Notes under the pieces: generated by a model | The model's input: the letters and a program-made list of their open reading frames with translations, nothing else | Databases searched by the model: none | What the model was told of the DNA's origin: nothing | Part shown: piece by piece, positions 16,667 to 25,827 of the stretch | Position numbering within the stretch: position 1 is the first letter of the stretch | How the letters are laid out: each line of letters opens with the position of its first letter | Made by a program: the position numbers and the translations under genes | Origin: DTU089 sp002440045 | GTDB lineage: Bacteria > Bacillota > Clostridia > Oscillospirales > Acutalibacteraceae | DNA length: 64,000 nt | Reading direction: 5' to 3' | Assembly (NCBI GenBank): GCA_937885695.1 | Contig: CALABP010000055.1 | Coordinates: 1 to 64,000 of the forward strand

Positions 16667-16926
16667 CGGGTGACGGCGGCGAGCGCTATAAAAAAGTGTC
16701 GTCGGCGGCTAAAAATATGAGCGCGCTTGTAGACGACATTGCAAAAACAGCACGCAGAAATTTTAAGGACAAGGGCGCGCCCGAGGTTGACGCAAAGTTT
16801 TTAAAGGACAGCGTAGGCGCGCTTAAAGAGCTTTTTGAAATGCTTTGCGAATACGAGGACGAAAAGCCGTGTGACGACGCAGTTGTTATACGCATTGAAA
16901 AAGAAGCGGAGGAATGGGGCAAATGA
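16663..16926 (+). CDS. Probable small terminase subunit
   Basis: This 87-residue, charged, largely helical protein begins by overlapping the preceding stop, and its TGA overlaps the terminase large-subunit ATG. The position directly before TerL is where small terminases sit, and the helical character fits. However, I see no clear HTH and the length is short for TerS. Treat the assignment as positional. Confidence 0.6.
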   Translation: MTGDGGERYKKVSSAAKNMSALVDDIAKTARRNFKDKGAPEVDAKFLKDSVGALKELFEMLCEYEDEKPCDDAVVIRIEKEAEEWGK

Positions 16927-18305
16927 AAGAGCTTGAGCTGTCGCGCCCAAACCCGAAGCAAAAGCTGTTTTTTGAAAGCCGCAAGCGGTTTGTCGGTTAC
17001 GGCGGTGCGCGCGGCGGCGGAAAAAGCTGGGCTTTAAGAACAAAGTTTATATTAATGGCATTTTCTTACCCCGGGTTAAAGCTTTTGCTTTTAAGAAAAA
17101 CGTTGCCCGAGCTTCGCGAAAATCATCTTTTGCCTATGCTTTCACAGTTAAACGGAATCGCCAAATACAAAAAGGACGAGCGCGCGTTTATTTTTCCGAA
17201 CGGTTCAAGAATAAGGCTCGGCTATTGCGACAGCGAAAACGACATTTATCAGTATCAGGGGCAGGAATACGACGTTATAGGCGTTGAGGAATGCACGCAC
17301 TTTACATGGATGCAGATTCAGTTTTTGATGACGTGCAACAGAACAACGCGAACCGATTTTAAGCCGCGAATGTATTTTACGGGAAACCCGGGCGGCGTGG
17401 GTCACAACTGGTTCAAGCGCATATTTGTGAAAGGCCGCTATGAATCGGGCGAGGACCCCGACGATTACGAATATATTCCCGCAACGGTTGACGACAACAG
17501 CATTCTTATGAAAAACAATCCCGAATATGTAAAGGTGCTCGACGCGCTTCCCGAAAAGCTTCGTCAGGCGCACAGGTTCGGCAATTGGGATATTTTCGAC
17601 GGTCAGTTTTTTGAAGAGTTCAGAGATATTAAAGAGCACTACCGCGACGGCAAAAACACGCACGTTATAGAGCCGTTTGAAATTCCTGCGGACTGGAACA
17701 TATACCGCTCTTTCGACTTCGGCTATGCAAAGCCGTTTTCGTGCGCGTGGTGGGCGGTCGATTATGACGGCAGGCTTTACAGAATACTTGAGCTTTACGG
17801 CTGCACAAAAACGCCGAACGAGGGCGTAAAATGGCCGCCCGACAAGATATTTTCGGAGATTGCGAGGACCGAGCGCGAGCACAGGTGGCTTCGCGGGAAA
17901 AATATAATCGGCGTTGCCGACCCGTCTATTTGGGACGCGTCAAGAGGCGAAGCGATAATAGAGTCGGCGGCGCGCCACGGCGTGTATTTCAGCAAGGGCG
18001 ACAACAAGCGAATCCCCGGGTGGATGCAGGTGCATTACCGTCTTTCGTTTGACGAACAGGGCTTTCCGATGCTTTATGTGTTTAATATCTGCAAGGGCTT
18101 TATAAGAACGTTCCCGGAGCTTAGATTCAGCAACACAAACCCAGAGGACCTTGACACCGACGGCGAGGACCACATAGCGGACGAAGTGAGATATATGTGT
18201 ATGGCAAGGCCTATTAAGCCCGTGCTTTCGCAAAGCTTAAAAGATGCAGGCGACGACCCGCTGGAGCTTGGAACGCAAAAAAGATACAGACAATATTCAT
18301 TTTAG
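16923..18305 (+). CDS. Phage terminase large subunit
   Basis: This 460-residue packaging motor has Walker A GGARGGGKS about 20-35 residues in, Walker B with catalytic glutamates in DVIGVEECTHF, and the coupling GNPGGVGHNWF region. The C-terminal RNase H-like nuclease has FDFGYAKPF, GVADPSIWD and a final D-H-ADEVRY. The ATG at 16923 overlaps the previous TGA and sits 10 nt from GGAGG. The in-frame ATG at 16914 is only 1 nt from that site, so 16923 is preferred. It should cut concatemers or host DNA and pump it through the portal encoded next. Confidence 0.95.
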   Translation: MKELELSRPNPKQKLFFESRKRFVGYGGARGGGKSWALRTKFILMAFSYPGLKLLLLRKTLPELRENHLLPMLSQLNGIAKYKKDERAFIFPNGSRIRLGYCDSENDIYQYQGQEYDVIGVEECTHFTWMQIQFLMTCNRTTRTDFKPRMYFTGNPGGVGHNWFKRIFVKGRYESGEDPDDYEYIPATVDDNSILMKNNPEYVKVLDALPEKLRQAHRFGNWDIFDGQFFEEFRDIKEHYRDGKNTHVIEPFEIPADWNIYRSFDFGYAKPFSCAWWAVDYDGRLYRILELYGCTKTPNEGVKWPPDKIFSEIARTEREHRWLRGKNIIGVADPSIWDASRGEAIIESAARHGVYFSKGDNKRIPGWMQVHYRLSFDEQGFPMLYVFNICKGFIRTFPELRFSNTNPEDLDTDGEDHIADEVRYMCMARPIKPVLSQSLKDAGDDPLELGTQKRYRQYSF

Positions 18306-18317
18306 TGAGGTGTTAAT

Positions 18318-19961
18318 TTGAAAGAAAACGGCAAATTGAAAGAAAATAAAAAAGAAGGAAACGCCGCGATAGGCGACGAAGAAATTGCAAGGGCTGTGCG
18401 CCTTCTTGAAAAATACAGGGAGGGAAAGCGCAATCTTGAAAGAAGAATTATCGACAACGAGCAGTGGTTTAAGCTTCGCCATTGGGAACAGCTTCGCGGC
18501 AAAAACGACGGTTCGCAAACAGCTTCGGCGTGGCTTTTTAACTCGATAGCGAACAAGCACGCCGACGCTATGGATAATTACCCTGCGGTGAGCTGTTTGC
18601 CGCGCGAAGAAAGCGACAGGCGAGCCGCATCGGTCTTATCGCAGATTTTGCCTGTGATATTTGAACGCAACAGGTTTGAAAAGCTTTACAGCGACGCGTG
18701 GTGGTATAAGCTTAAAGCGGGCACGGCCGTTTACGGAATATTTTGGAATCCGCAAAAAAACAACGGACTCGGTGATATAGAGCTTTCGGAAGTAAATATT
18801 CTCGAACTGTTTTGGGAGCCGGGAATAAAAAATATTCAGGACAGCAAAAACGTGTTTCACATAAAGCTTGAAGACAACGAAAGTCTTTCTTTAAAATACC
18901 CGTCTTTGAGGGGCAAAACGGGGCAGTCGGGAATAGAGGTTTCGCATTTTATTTATGACGACAGCGTTGATACTTCGGATAAAAGCGCGGTTGTGGATTG
19001 GTACTATAAGGTGTTAAAAAACGGCAGAACACTGCTTCATTACTGCAAATTCTGTAACGGCGAGGTGCTTTATGCTTCCGAAAACGACCCGATTTATAAA
19101 GACAGCGGTTTTTACAGCCACGGCGAATACCCGTTTGTGTTTGACACCCTTTTTGTTGAAGAGGGCACGCCGTGCGGCTTTGGGTACATAGATATTATGA
19201 AGGACGCCCAAAAGCAGATAGACATTCTCGGCAATTCCATTGTCCGCTCGGCTTCGCTTTGCGCCGTGCCGCGATTTTTCATAAATTCGGCGGGCGCGGT
19301 AAACGAAGAGGAGTTTTCGGACTGGAATAACAGCTTTGTTCACGTTAACGGCTCAAATCTCGGCGAGGACAGCATAAGAGAAATAAGGCTTTCGTCAATG
19401 CCCGAAATCTGCCTCGGAATACTCAACAATAAAATAGACGAGTTAAAAGAGACAAGCGGAAACCGCGATTTTTCACAGGGCGGCGTTTCAAGCGGCGTTA
19501 CGGCGGCGTCTGCAATCGCGGCACTGCAGGAGGCGGGCAGCAAGCTCACGCGCGATATGGTAAAGGGCGGCTATCGGGCGTTTTCGGAGCTTAATATGCT
19601 TGCGATAGAGCTTATAAGGCAGTTTTATGAAGAACCGCGCTTTTTCAGGGTGATTGCCCCGAACGGCAGCGAGGAATTTATTTCTTATGACAACGCGAGT
19701 ATAACGCCAAAAAAGCAAAGCGGGCTTTTCGGCGTTGAAATAGCGAGCCGCGTGCCGATTTTTGATATTAAGGTGTCAAGCGAAAAATCAAGCCCGTTTT
19801 CAAAAATCAGTCAGAATGAGCTTGCCTTGCAGCTTTACAATGCGGGAATGTTCAATCCCGAGCTTAAAACGCAGGCTCTTGCGGCGCTTAGTATGATGGA
19901 TTTTGAGGGCAAAGACGAAATCATAAGCCGCATATCGGGCGGGGTGAGCGCGCTTGCTTGA
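18318..19961 (+). CDS. Phage portal protein (P22-like)
   Basis: This 547-residue protein lies directly after TerL. Its N-terminal NEQWFKLRHW region, the helical AWLFNSIANKHADAM segment and length resemble podovirus/P22-type portals of Firmicute prophages. It forms the dodecameric ring through which DNA enters and to which connectors attach. The start is TTG with a GAGGTG ribosome site. Its end overlaps the next start by 8 nt. Confidence 0.85.
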   Translation: MKENGKLKENKKEGNAAIGDEEIARAVRLLEKYREGKRNLERRIIDNEQWFKLRHWEQLRGKNDGSQTASAWLFNSIANKHADAMDNYPAVSCLPREESDRRAASVLSQILPVIFERNRFEKLYSDAWWYKLKAGTAVYGIFWNPQKNNGLGDIELSEVNILELFWEPGIKNIQDSKNVFHIKLEDNESLSLKYPSLRGKTGQSGIEVSHFIYDDSVDTSDKSAVVDWYYKVLKNGRTLLHYCKFCNGEVLYASENDPIYKDSGFYSHGEYPFVFDTLFVEEGTPCGFGYIDIMKDAQKQIDILGNSIVRSASLCAVPRFFINSAGAVNEEEFSDWNNSFVHVNGSNLGEDSIREIRLSSMPEICLGILNNKIDELKETSGNRDFSQGGVSSGVTAASAIAALQEAGSKLTRDMVKGGYRAFSELNMLAIELIRQFYEEPRFFRVIAPNGSEEFISYDNASITPKKQSGLFGVEIASRVPIFDIKVSSEKSSPFSKISQNELALQLYNAGMFNPELKTQALAALSMMDFEGKDEIISRISGGVSALA

Positions 19962-20259
19962 AGTGGGGTTTAAAACATATTACGACAGGTTTATTTTGGC
20001 GGCGAGAGCGTCTAAAGAGCGCGGCGATGCCGAAAAAACAGCCGAAAAGCTTCTTTCGTATTCGTGCAATCTGCTTCTTGACGAAGAAGCGGACGGCAAA
20101 GTGAAGCTTATAAGAAGCATTCGTGAGGACGGATATATTTATTTTGAAGTCGAGCCGTTCGATTTTTCTCTTGAACGGTTTTTGGGGATAAAAGACGCAT
20201 TAGTGTCGATTATATCCGCATTTTCGGAAGAATACCCGGGTGAAATAACGGTTGAATAG
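19954..20259 (+). CDS. Hypothetical phage protein between portal and scaffold
   Basis: This 101-residue alpha/beta protein, with TTG start, overlaps the portal gene. It contains no motif I recognise. Its placement between portal and scaffold suggests a head-assembly accessory. The reading frame is intact and its composition is like its neighbours. Confidence 0.6.
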   Translation: MLEVGFKTYYDRFILAARASKERGDAEKTAEKLLSYSCNLLLDEEADGKVKLIRSIREDGYIYFEVEPFDFSLERFLGIKDALVSIISAFSEEYPGEITVE

Positions 20260-20346
20260 TGCCGTGATGTACAGCGCGGCATTTAAAATATAAAAGGCAC
20301 TTCGGAAAGACGATGAAATTTATCGCGATAAAAGAAAGGATTTTTA

Positions 20347-21102
20347 ATGAAAAAGAAAAGACTTACGCTTGATATTCAGAGGTTTGGCGAGGGCATTGGA
20401 AACGGTGCGGAAGCTTCAAACAATTCTTCGGAAGCTTCAAACAATTCTTCTGAAAGCGAAAATCGCGCCGCCGGCGAAAACACGGGCGAAGAAGGCTTTG
20501 AAGGGCTTATTAACGGAAAATATAAAAAAGAGTTTTCCGAAAAGGTTCAAAGCATAATCGACAAAAGATTTAAAAAAACAAAAGAGCTTGAGGCGTTTTA
20601 TGAGGGGGCTTCGCCCGTTATTAACGGGCTTTATGAAAAATTCGGGCTTGAAAGCGGCGATTTTTCGGGGCTTGAAAACGCGCTCGGCAAAGAAAACGGC
20701 GTTAACGAAAACGACGGCTCTGAAAACGCCGAGAGCGATGAAATGCGCAGTCTTGTGCTTCAGGGCGAGGGGCTTAAAGAGCTTTATCCGGATTTTGATA
20801 TTCGCAAGGAGCTTCGCGAAAGCGAGCTGTTTTTTAAGCTTGTTAAAAACGGAATAAGCGTTAAAGACGCCTTTGAAACGGTGCACAAGGACGAGCTTAT
20901 AAGCGGCGCCATGGAATACACGGCGCACGCTTTGAAAGAGCAGCTTGCAAAAGGACGAGAGGAAAGAGCGGCGCGGCCGCTTGAAAACGGACTTTTGCAA
21001 TCCGGCGCGGCGGTTACGGCTCTCGACGTTAACGCTCTTACAAAAAACGACATAATCAATATTTTAAAACAGGTTGAAAAGGGGGCAAAGGTTCAGTTCT
21101 GA
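20347..21102 (+). CDS. Phage scaffolding protein
   Basis: This 251-residue, acidic, helix-rich protein lies immediately before the capsid gene, as scaffolds usually do. The N-terminus MKKKRLTLDIQRFG resembles the MKKFKLNIQLFA start of the capsid protein. Residues 23-36 are a perfect duplication EASNNSS-EASNNSS encoded by two identical 21-bp units at 20410-20451. The C-terminal part is a charged helix with KGAKVQF at the very end, possibly the capsid-binding tail. There is no protease domain, so head maturation by a phage protease is not evident. Confidence 0.78.
   Translation: MKKKRLTLDIQRFGEGIGNGAEASNNSSEASNNSSESENRAAGENTGEEGFEGLINGKYKKEFSEKVQSIIDKRFKKTKELEAFYEGASPVINGLYEKFGLESGDFSGLENALGKENGVNENDGSENAESDEMRSLVLQGEGLKELYPDFDIRKELRESELFFKLVKNGISVKDAFETVHKDELISGAMEYTAHALKEQLAKGREERAARPLENGLLQSGAAVTALDVNALTKNDIINILKQVEKGAKVQF
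20410..20451 (+). repeat. Two perfect 21-bp tandem repeats inside the scaffold gene
   Basis: The unit beginning GAAGCTTCAAAC occurs twice in a row without mismatch, encoding EASNNSS twice. Perfect identity suggests a recent slippage duplication in a flexible linker. Confidence 0.9.
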
Positions 21103-21123
21103 CCCCTTTAAGAAAGGAAATTT

Positions 21124-22404
21124 ATGAAAAAATTCAAACTTAACATTCAGCTTTTCGCGGCAGGCGACGCACTCAACAAAACAACCGACGGCGCGCTTTC
21201 GCCCGAGATGAAAACGTTTTATGACAAAACGCTTATTACGCTTGCTTCGCCTTATCTTGTTCACGACCAGTTCGGGCAGAAGCGCGATATTCCGCAGAAC
21301 GGCGGCAAAATCATTGAATTCAGAAAGTTTTCGGCGCTCCCTAAGGCGCTCACACCGCTTACCGAGGGCGTAACGCCGTCGGGCAACAAGCTTAACGTTT
21401 CAAGCGTCAGTGCAAGCGTAGAGCAGTACGGCGACTATGTTGAGCAGACGGATGTGCTTGAGCTTACTGCGGTCGATAACACCATAGTCGAGGCTACAAA
21501 ACAGCTTTCGGCACAGGCGGGTCTTACTATGGACACCGTTGTAAGAAACGAGATAGTCGGCGGCACAAACGTAATTTACTGCCCGAGCGTTTCTTCTTCG
21601 GGCGAAACGGAAATTACGTCAAGACATCTTATCGACTCAACTTCAAAGCTTCGCGTTAAAGATGTTTTCAAGGCGGCGGCAGAGCTTAAAGCCATGAACG
21701 CGCCCAAGATTGACGGCTACTACGTCGGAATTATTCATCCTTACGTTGCCTATGACCTTATGCAGGAGGCGGGCAATCAGTGGATGGACGTTCAGAAGTA
21801 CGCTTCGCCCGAAAATATGCTTACGGGTGAAATCGGCTGTCTCGGCGGCGTTCGCTTTGTTGAAAGCACCGAGGCAAAGATTTTTAAGGGCGCGCCTTTT
21901 ACTGCAAACCACGGCACATTTTCTGTCGCAACCGCGCTTACGGCGGCTTCAAGAACGGTTGAAATAAGCGAAAAGCTCACTTCTAAAGAGGCAACCGCGC
22001 TTGCAGGCAGAAAAATCTCTCTCGGCGGCAAGTCTTATACAATAGCGAGCGCCGCAGCGGGCGTAGGCGTTGCAAAAAGCTCAATTACGGTTTCTTCTTC
22101 GGACGACACTATCCCGACTTCGGACGCTGCAGAGGGCGCCGTTATTTACCCCGGCGAGGGCGGCAAAAACAACTGCGCCGTTTTCGCAACAATGATAATC
22201 GGCGCGGACGCTTACGGCGTTACGTCTGTCACGGGCGGCGGCATCGAGCACATCGTAAAACAGAAGGGTTACGGAAACGACCCGCTTAATCAGCGCTCCT
22301 CTGTCGGCTGGAAGGCTCTTAAAACCGCAAAGCGCCTTGTTGAAGAATATATGGTGCGTATTGAAAGCGGCTCGGCTTTCAGCAATAACGCAGAAGCAAA
22401 CTGA
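21124..22404 (+). CDS. Major capsid protein, N4-gp56 family
   Basis: This 426-residue protein has the hallmarks of the N4-gp56 HK97-fold capsid family: the LQLFA-type N-terminus, SP-MKTFYDKTLI, the Q-G-KRDIPQN-GKIIEFRKF stretch and EQYGDYVEQTDVLELTAVD. LTGEIGCLGGVRFVES follows near residue 238 and KQKGYGNDPLNQRSSVGWK near the end. A beta-rich, Ser/Ala/Thr-rich stretch at about residues 265-345 looks like a surface insertion. It has a strong AAAGGAAA ribosome site 4 nt before the ATG and is the expected main virion component. Confidence 0.92.
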   Translation: MKKFKLNIQLFAAGDALNKTTDGALSPEMKTFYDKTLITLASPYLVHDQFGQKRDIPQNGGKIIEFRKFSALPKALTPLTEGVTPSGNKLNVSSVSASVEQYGDYVEQTDVLELTAVDNTIVEATKQLSAQAGLTMDTVVRNEIVGGTNVIYCPSVSSSGETEITSRHLIDSTSKLRVKDVFKAAAELKAMNAPKIDGYYVGIIHPYVAYDLMQEAGNQWMDVQKYASPENMLTGEIGCLGGVRFVESTEAKIFKGAPFTANHGTFSVATALTAASRTVEISEKLTSKEATALAGRKISLGGKSYTIASAAAGVGVAKSSITVSSSDDTIPTSDAAEGAVIYPGEGGKNNCAVFATMIIGADAYGVTSVTGGGIEHIVKQKGYGNDPLNQRSSVGWKALKTAKRLVEEYMVRIESGSAFSNNAEAN

Positions 22405-22481
22405 AATAACATAAATTAATTAAAGGTCCGCCGCGCTCTTTGCGCGTCTTGCGCGGCGGGACGAAAGAAAGGAAGAATAAA

Positions 22482-22697
22482 ATGAACGTTAAACCTAACG
22501 AAAAATGCGTCAGCGTATTTATTCCGAAAGAATCGAGAAACGACACCGAAAGATTTATCGCCGTAAACGGCGAGCGTATTTTGGTGCAGACCGGAAAAAA
22601 CGTCGAAGTACCCGAGCGCTTTGCCGAGGTAATTGAAAACAGCGCCGAAATGGCGGCGGTTTCGGCAAGATATATTGATGAAAACATTTCTGTCTGA
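22482..22697 (+). CDS. Small phage head or connector protein
   Basis: This 71-residue protein starts at the ATG after AAAGGAAG; a start at 22440 lacks a ribosome site. It reads as a short beta-barrel-like N-terminus (VSVFIPKESRNDTERFIAVNGERILVQ) and a helical tail. It carries no named domain. Its position after the capsid gene fits a head completion or decoration protein. Confidence 0.65.
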   Translation: MNVKPNEKCVSVFIPKESRNDTERFIAVNGERILVQTGKNVEVPERFAEVIENSAEMAAVSARYIDENISV

Positions 22698-22708
22698 GGT
22701 GGTGAAAA

Positions 22709-23086
22709 ATGACGGTTTCAAAGGCTTTGTCGCTTTTTGACGAGGAAAGAAAAAACAGCATAGGCGAGGCGCTTAAAATAAACTGGCTTTCACAGCTCGA
22801 TATGAAAATTTTTTGCGAGCTTTTAAAGCCGCGCACTAAAGTGAGCTTTTCGGGCTACACCGAAAGCACCCCAAAATCAACAAAGCTTTTGGCGCCCGAG
22901 GAATATGCCGAAATTTATACGGCGTATCTTATTATGCAAAGCGACCTTTTAAACGGCGAAACGGCAAGATACAACTGCTCTTCTTCTGTTTTTAACAGGC
23001 TTTATTATGAGCTTTCGTGCTTTATAAGCCGCGAAAAACGCGTCCAGGGTGCGTGCGAAATAAAGGCAGGCGGATTTTATGTATAA
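22709..23086 (+). CDS. Probable phage head-tail connector
   Basis: This 125-residue helical protein lies between the capsid and the large tail gene, overlapping the latter by 8 nt. The pattern of several short helices (ALSLFDEERKNSIGEALKINWLSQLD, PEEYAEIYTAYLIMQSDLLNGE) resembles helical adaptor proteins of the gp6/P22-gp4 type that stack on the portal. The assignment is by position and fold impression only. Confidence 0.6.
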   Translation: MTVSKALSLFDEERKNSIGEALKINWLSQLDMKIFCELLKPRTKVSFSGYTESTPKSTKLLAPEEYAEIYTAYLIMQSDLLNGETARYNCSSSVFNRLYYELSCFISREKRVQGACEIKAGGFYV

Positions 23087-24842
23087 GCCTGAAATTAAAC
23101 CGCCGCAAAGAAGCGAAGAAATAATCACCGATTTTTGCGGTCTTGACAAACGGCTTAAAGCGGCCGAAAACACGTTTTTTGACGAGGAAAATATCAGCTC
23201 TCAAAGCTTTCCCGCAGTTTCGTCAAGAAATAAAAGAGGGATTTTCAATATAGGCGGCGACGGGCTTTGTGGGCTTTTCGGAAAAGACAGGCTTTGCTTT
23301 ATAAAAAACGGCAGGCTTTATTACGGCGACGAAGCGGTAACGGGGCTTACTTTTTTAGACAGTGAAACAAAAAGAAGCTTTGTTTCTATGGGTTCAAAGC
23401 TTCTTGTGTTCCCCGATAAAGTGTATGTAAACACCCTTGACGTCAAAGACTGCGGAAGTCTTGAAGCGGAGTTTCTTGCGGGCGACGGCGTTTCTGTCAG
23501 CTTTTCAATGTGTCGGCGCGGCGGCGAAGAAGAGGAAAACATAATTTCCTCCGCGACCCCGCCCGAATCCCCCGAAAACGGAACGCTGTGGCTTGACACC
23601 TCCGGTGAAGTATACACGCTTAACGTATATTCTTCGGACGAAGAAATATGGAGCGAAATTTCGGAGACATATGTGAAAATATCTTCGCCTAATATCGGCG
23701 CGCAGTTTAAAAAGGGCGACGGCATAGCTTTAAGCGGCATAAAAGAAGCTTCTCTTAACGGCACTTTTGTTGTTCAAAGCAAGACTTCGGACAGCCTGGT
23801 TATTATCGGCATAATCCCCGCGGCGTTCACGCAAAAAGGCGGCGTAACCGTAACGCGAAAGCTGCCCGATATGGATTTTGTCTGCGAAAACGGCAACAGG
23901 CTTTGGGGCTGTTCTTCAAAAAATAATGAAATATACGCTTCAAAGCTCGGCGACCCCGAAAATTTCAACTGCTTCGAGGGGCTTTCGACCGACTCTTATG
24001 CCGTCACGGTCGGCACGGACGGCGAGTTTACCGCCGCTGTGAGCTACCGCGGGTACGCACTGTTTTTTAAAGAAAACTGCCTTCACAAAATATACGGCGG
24101 CTATCCGCCGTTTACCGTAACTTCGTCGTATCTTCGCGGCGTTCAAAAAGGAAGCGAACGCTCGGTTGCGCTTTTAAACGAGTCGCTTTATTATAAATCG
24201 CCGACCTGCATTTGCAGGTATGACGGCGGCGTGCCCGTTTCAATATCCGCGCCTCTCGGGAGCGAATATTATAAAGACGCCGTGGGAGAAGCCCTCGGGG
24301 ATATATACAGCGTTTGTATGAGCGACAGAAATAACAAAAGAACGCTTTTTTCGTTTGACGAGCAAAACGGCGTGTGGCACAAAGAGGACGGTATTGACGT
24401 TAAGGAGTTTGCAAAATGCAACTGCAATTTGTATTTTCTTGCAAAAAAGGACGGCGAAACAAAGCTTTATCTTTCGGACGGCGAAGTCACATACGGCAAT
24501 TTTGCAAACGTGCTCGGCGGGTTTTCGCTTGAAGAAAATGTAAGCTGGCTTCTTGAAACGGGGCTTTGGGGAACGGCGCTTCCCGGGAACAAGTATTATT
24601 CAAATATAGAGCTTCGTATGAGCGTAAAAGAAAACGCAACGGTCAAAATAAGCTTTTCTTATGACGATTCGGGCGTGTGGGAAAAAGAAACGGAATTTAC
24701 AGCCAAAAAAACAGGCTCTTATACCGTCCCTTGCATTACGCGGCGCTGTGACTGCTTAAAAATACGCATTGAGGGCAAGGGGAGCGCAAGACTTTTAAGC
24801 ATTGCAAGAGTATATGAAAGGGGAAGTAACCTTAATGTATGA
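23079..24842 (+). CDS. Large beta-rich phage tail/stabilisation protein
   Basis: This 587-residue beta-rich protein has repeated short strands, such as KDRLCFIKNGRLYYGD and NRLWGCSSKNNEIYASKLGDPENF. These suggest a propeller similar to the DNA-stabilisation/tail-tube proteins of short-tailed phages (P22 gp10 type). It begins before the connector gene ends and its TGA overlaps the next ATG. No lysozyme or adhesin motif was seen. Function is inferred from fold impression and gene order. Confidence 0.65.
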   Translation: MYKPEIKPPQRSEEIITDFCGLDKRLKAAENTFFDEENISSQSFPAVSSRNKRGIFNIGGDGLCGLFGKDRLCFIKNGRLYYGDEAVTGLTFLDSETKRSFVSMGSKLLVFPDKVYVNTLDVKDCGSLEAEFLAGDGVSVSFSMCRRGGEEEENIISSATPPESPENGTLWLDTSGEVYTLNVYSSDEEIWSEISETYVKISSPNIGAQFKKGDGIALSGIKEASLNGTFVVQSKTSDSLVIIGIIPAAFTQKGGVTVTRKLPDMDFVCENGNRLWGCSSKNNEIYASKLGDPENFNCFEGLSTDSYAVTVGTDGEFTAAVSYRGYALFFKENCLHKIYGGYPPFTVTSSYLRGVQKGSERSVALLNESLYYKSPTCICRYDGGVPVSISAPLGSEYYKDAVGEALGDIYSVCMSDRNNKRTLFSFDEQNGVWHKEDGIDVKEFAKCNCNLYFLAKKDGETKLYLSDGEVTYGNFANVLGGFSLEENVSWLLETGLWGTALPGNKYYSNIELRMSVKENATVKISFSYDDSGVWEKETEFTAKKTGSYTVPCITRRCDCLKIRIEGKGSARLLSIARVYERGSNLNV

Positions 24843-25827
24843 GCTTAATCTTCTTTTGCCGGACATAAGCTCAAAAAAGTACGCTGTAGACGAAAAATTC
24901 ACCGTTCTTAAAGGGTATCTTACAGAGCTTAACGAAACGCTTTCAATAGCGCTTTCATCGCTTGACTGTGAAAATCTGTCGCCGTCGCTTTCGCAAAAGC
25001 TTGAGGGCGCGGCAAAAAAAGAGAGCCTTTATAAAACGGCTCAAAAAAACGATATTACGGCAAAAAAGCTTAAAAAAGAGATTGCGGAAAGGTTTGAAAC
25101 GCTTAAAAGCGACATCATTTCAACCGCAGGCGAAATTGAGCGCGAATACACCTCTGCAATCGAAAAAAGCGAGAAAAAAATTGAACAGTCCGTCTCTCAA
25201 AATTATACGCTGAAATCGGATTTCGGCGAATATAAAGACAGCGCACAGTCGCTTATTTCGCAAAACGCCTCGTCAATAAAGGCGAATGCCGAAAGTATTG
25301 AAAGCGTTGAAACGGAGCTTGAAAGCTACAAGCTCGAAAACAAGGCTGAAATAGGCGTGCTTTCGGACGCGATTATATCGCAGGTGTCGAATGTGTACGC
25401 AAAGAAAAGCGACGTGGACGAGCTTAGCGAGACGGTTTCGTCGAAAATAACGCAAACGGCAAGCGACATTACCGAAAGCTTTTCTTCTGAGGTTTCGCGC
25501 CTTTCTTCTGATATTTCAAGCGTGGGCGGCAGCGTTTCGACATTTATTTCGTCTGTGGACGCATACATAAGGCGCGGCGAGCTTTCGGAGGGCGTTTTCG
25601 GTATTGAGATAGGCAGAAGCGACAGCCTTATAAAAGCGCGTTTTACAAACGACAGACTGACGTTTTTTCAGGGTGATTGCGAGGTAGCCTATATTTCGGG
25701 CAGTAACCTTTATATAACACGCGCCCAGGTGCTTGACTGCCTTGAAATAGGAAACGAAAGCGACGGCTTTTTTGCCTTTGACGTTACAAACAACGGACTT
25801 GAAGTGAGGTGGTCTTACGGCGACTAA
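24835..25827 (+). CDS. Coiled-coil phage tail fibre or spike protein
   Basis: This 330-residue protein starts at the ATG overlapping the previous stop (ATGTATGA), with AAGGGGAAG 8 nt upstream. Residues about 65-225 form long heptad helices (KSDFGEYKDSAQSLISQNASSIKANAESIESVETELESYK and later SDVDELSETVSSKITQTASDI), typical of trimeric fibre shafts. The C-terminal about 100 residues are beta-rich and match the end of prophage endopeptidase/tail proteins (EGVFGIEIGRSDSLIKARFTNDRLTFFQGD). It probably contacts the host surface. Confidence 0.75.
   Translation: MYELNLLLPDISSKKYAVDEKFTVLKGYLTELNETLSIALSSLDCENLSPSLSQKLEGAAKKESLYKTAQKNDITAKKLKKEIAERFETLKSDIISTAGEIEREYTSAIEKSEKKIEQSVSQNYTLKSDFGEYKDSAQSLISQNASSIKANAESIESVETELESYKLENKAEIGVLSDAIISQVSNVYAKKSDVDELSETVSSKITQTASDITESFSSEVSRLSSDISSVGGSVSTFISSVDAYIRRGELSEGVFGIEIGRSDSLIKARFTNDRLTFFQGDCEVAYISGSNLYITRAQVLDCLEIGNESDGFFAFDVTNNGLEVRWSYGD
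25806..25819 (+). promoter_or_regulatory. Shine-Dalgarno with ACG at the expected start position (DUF859 gene)
   Basis: GAGG (25806-25809) is followed by 7 nt and ACG at 25817. In frame, TGA is at 25805 and the next conventional start is GTG 25931, 38 codons into the conserved region. Codons after ACG read Ala-Thr-Lys-Lys. Confidence 0.7.
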
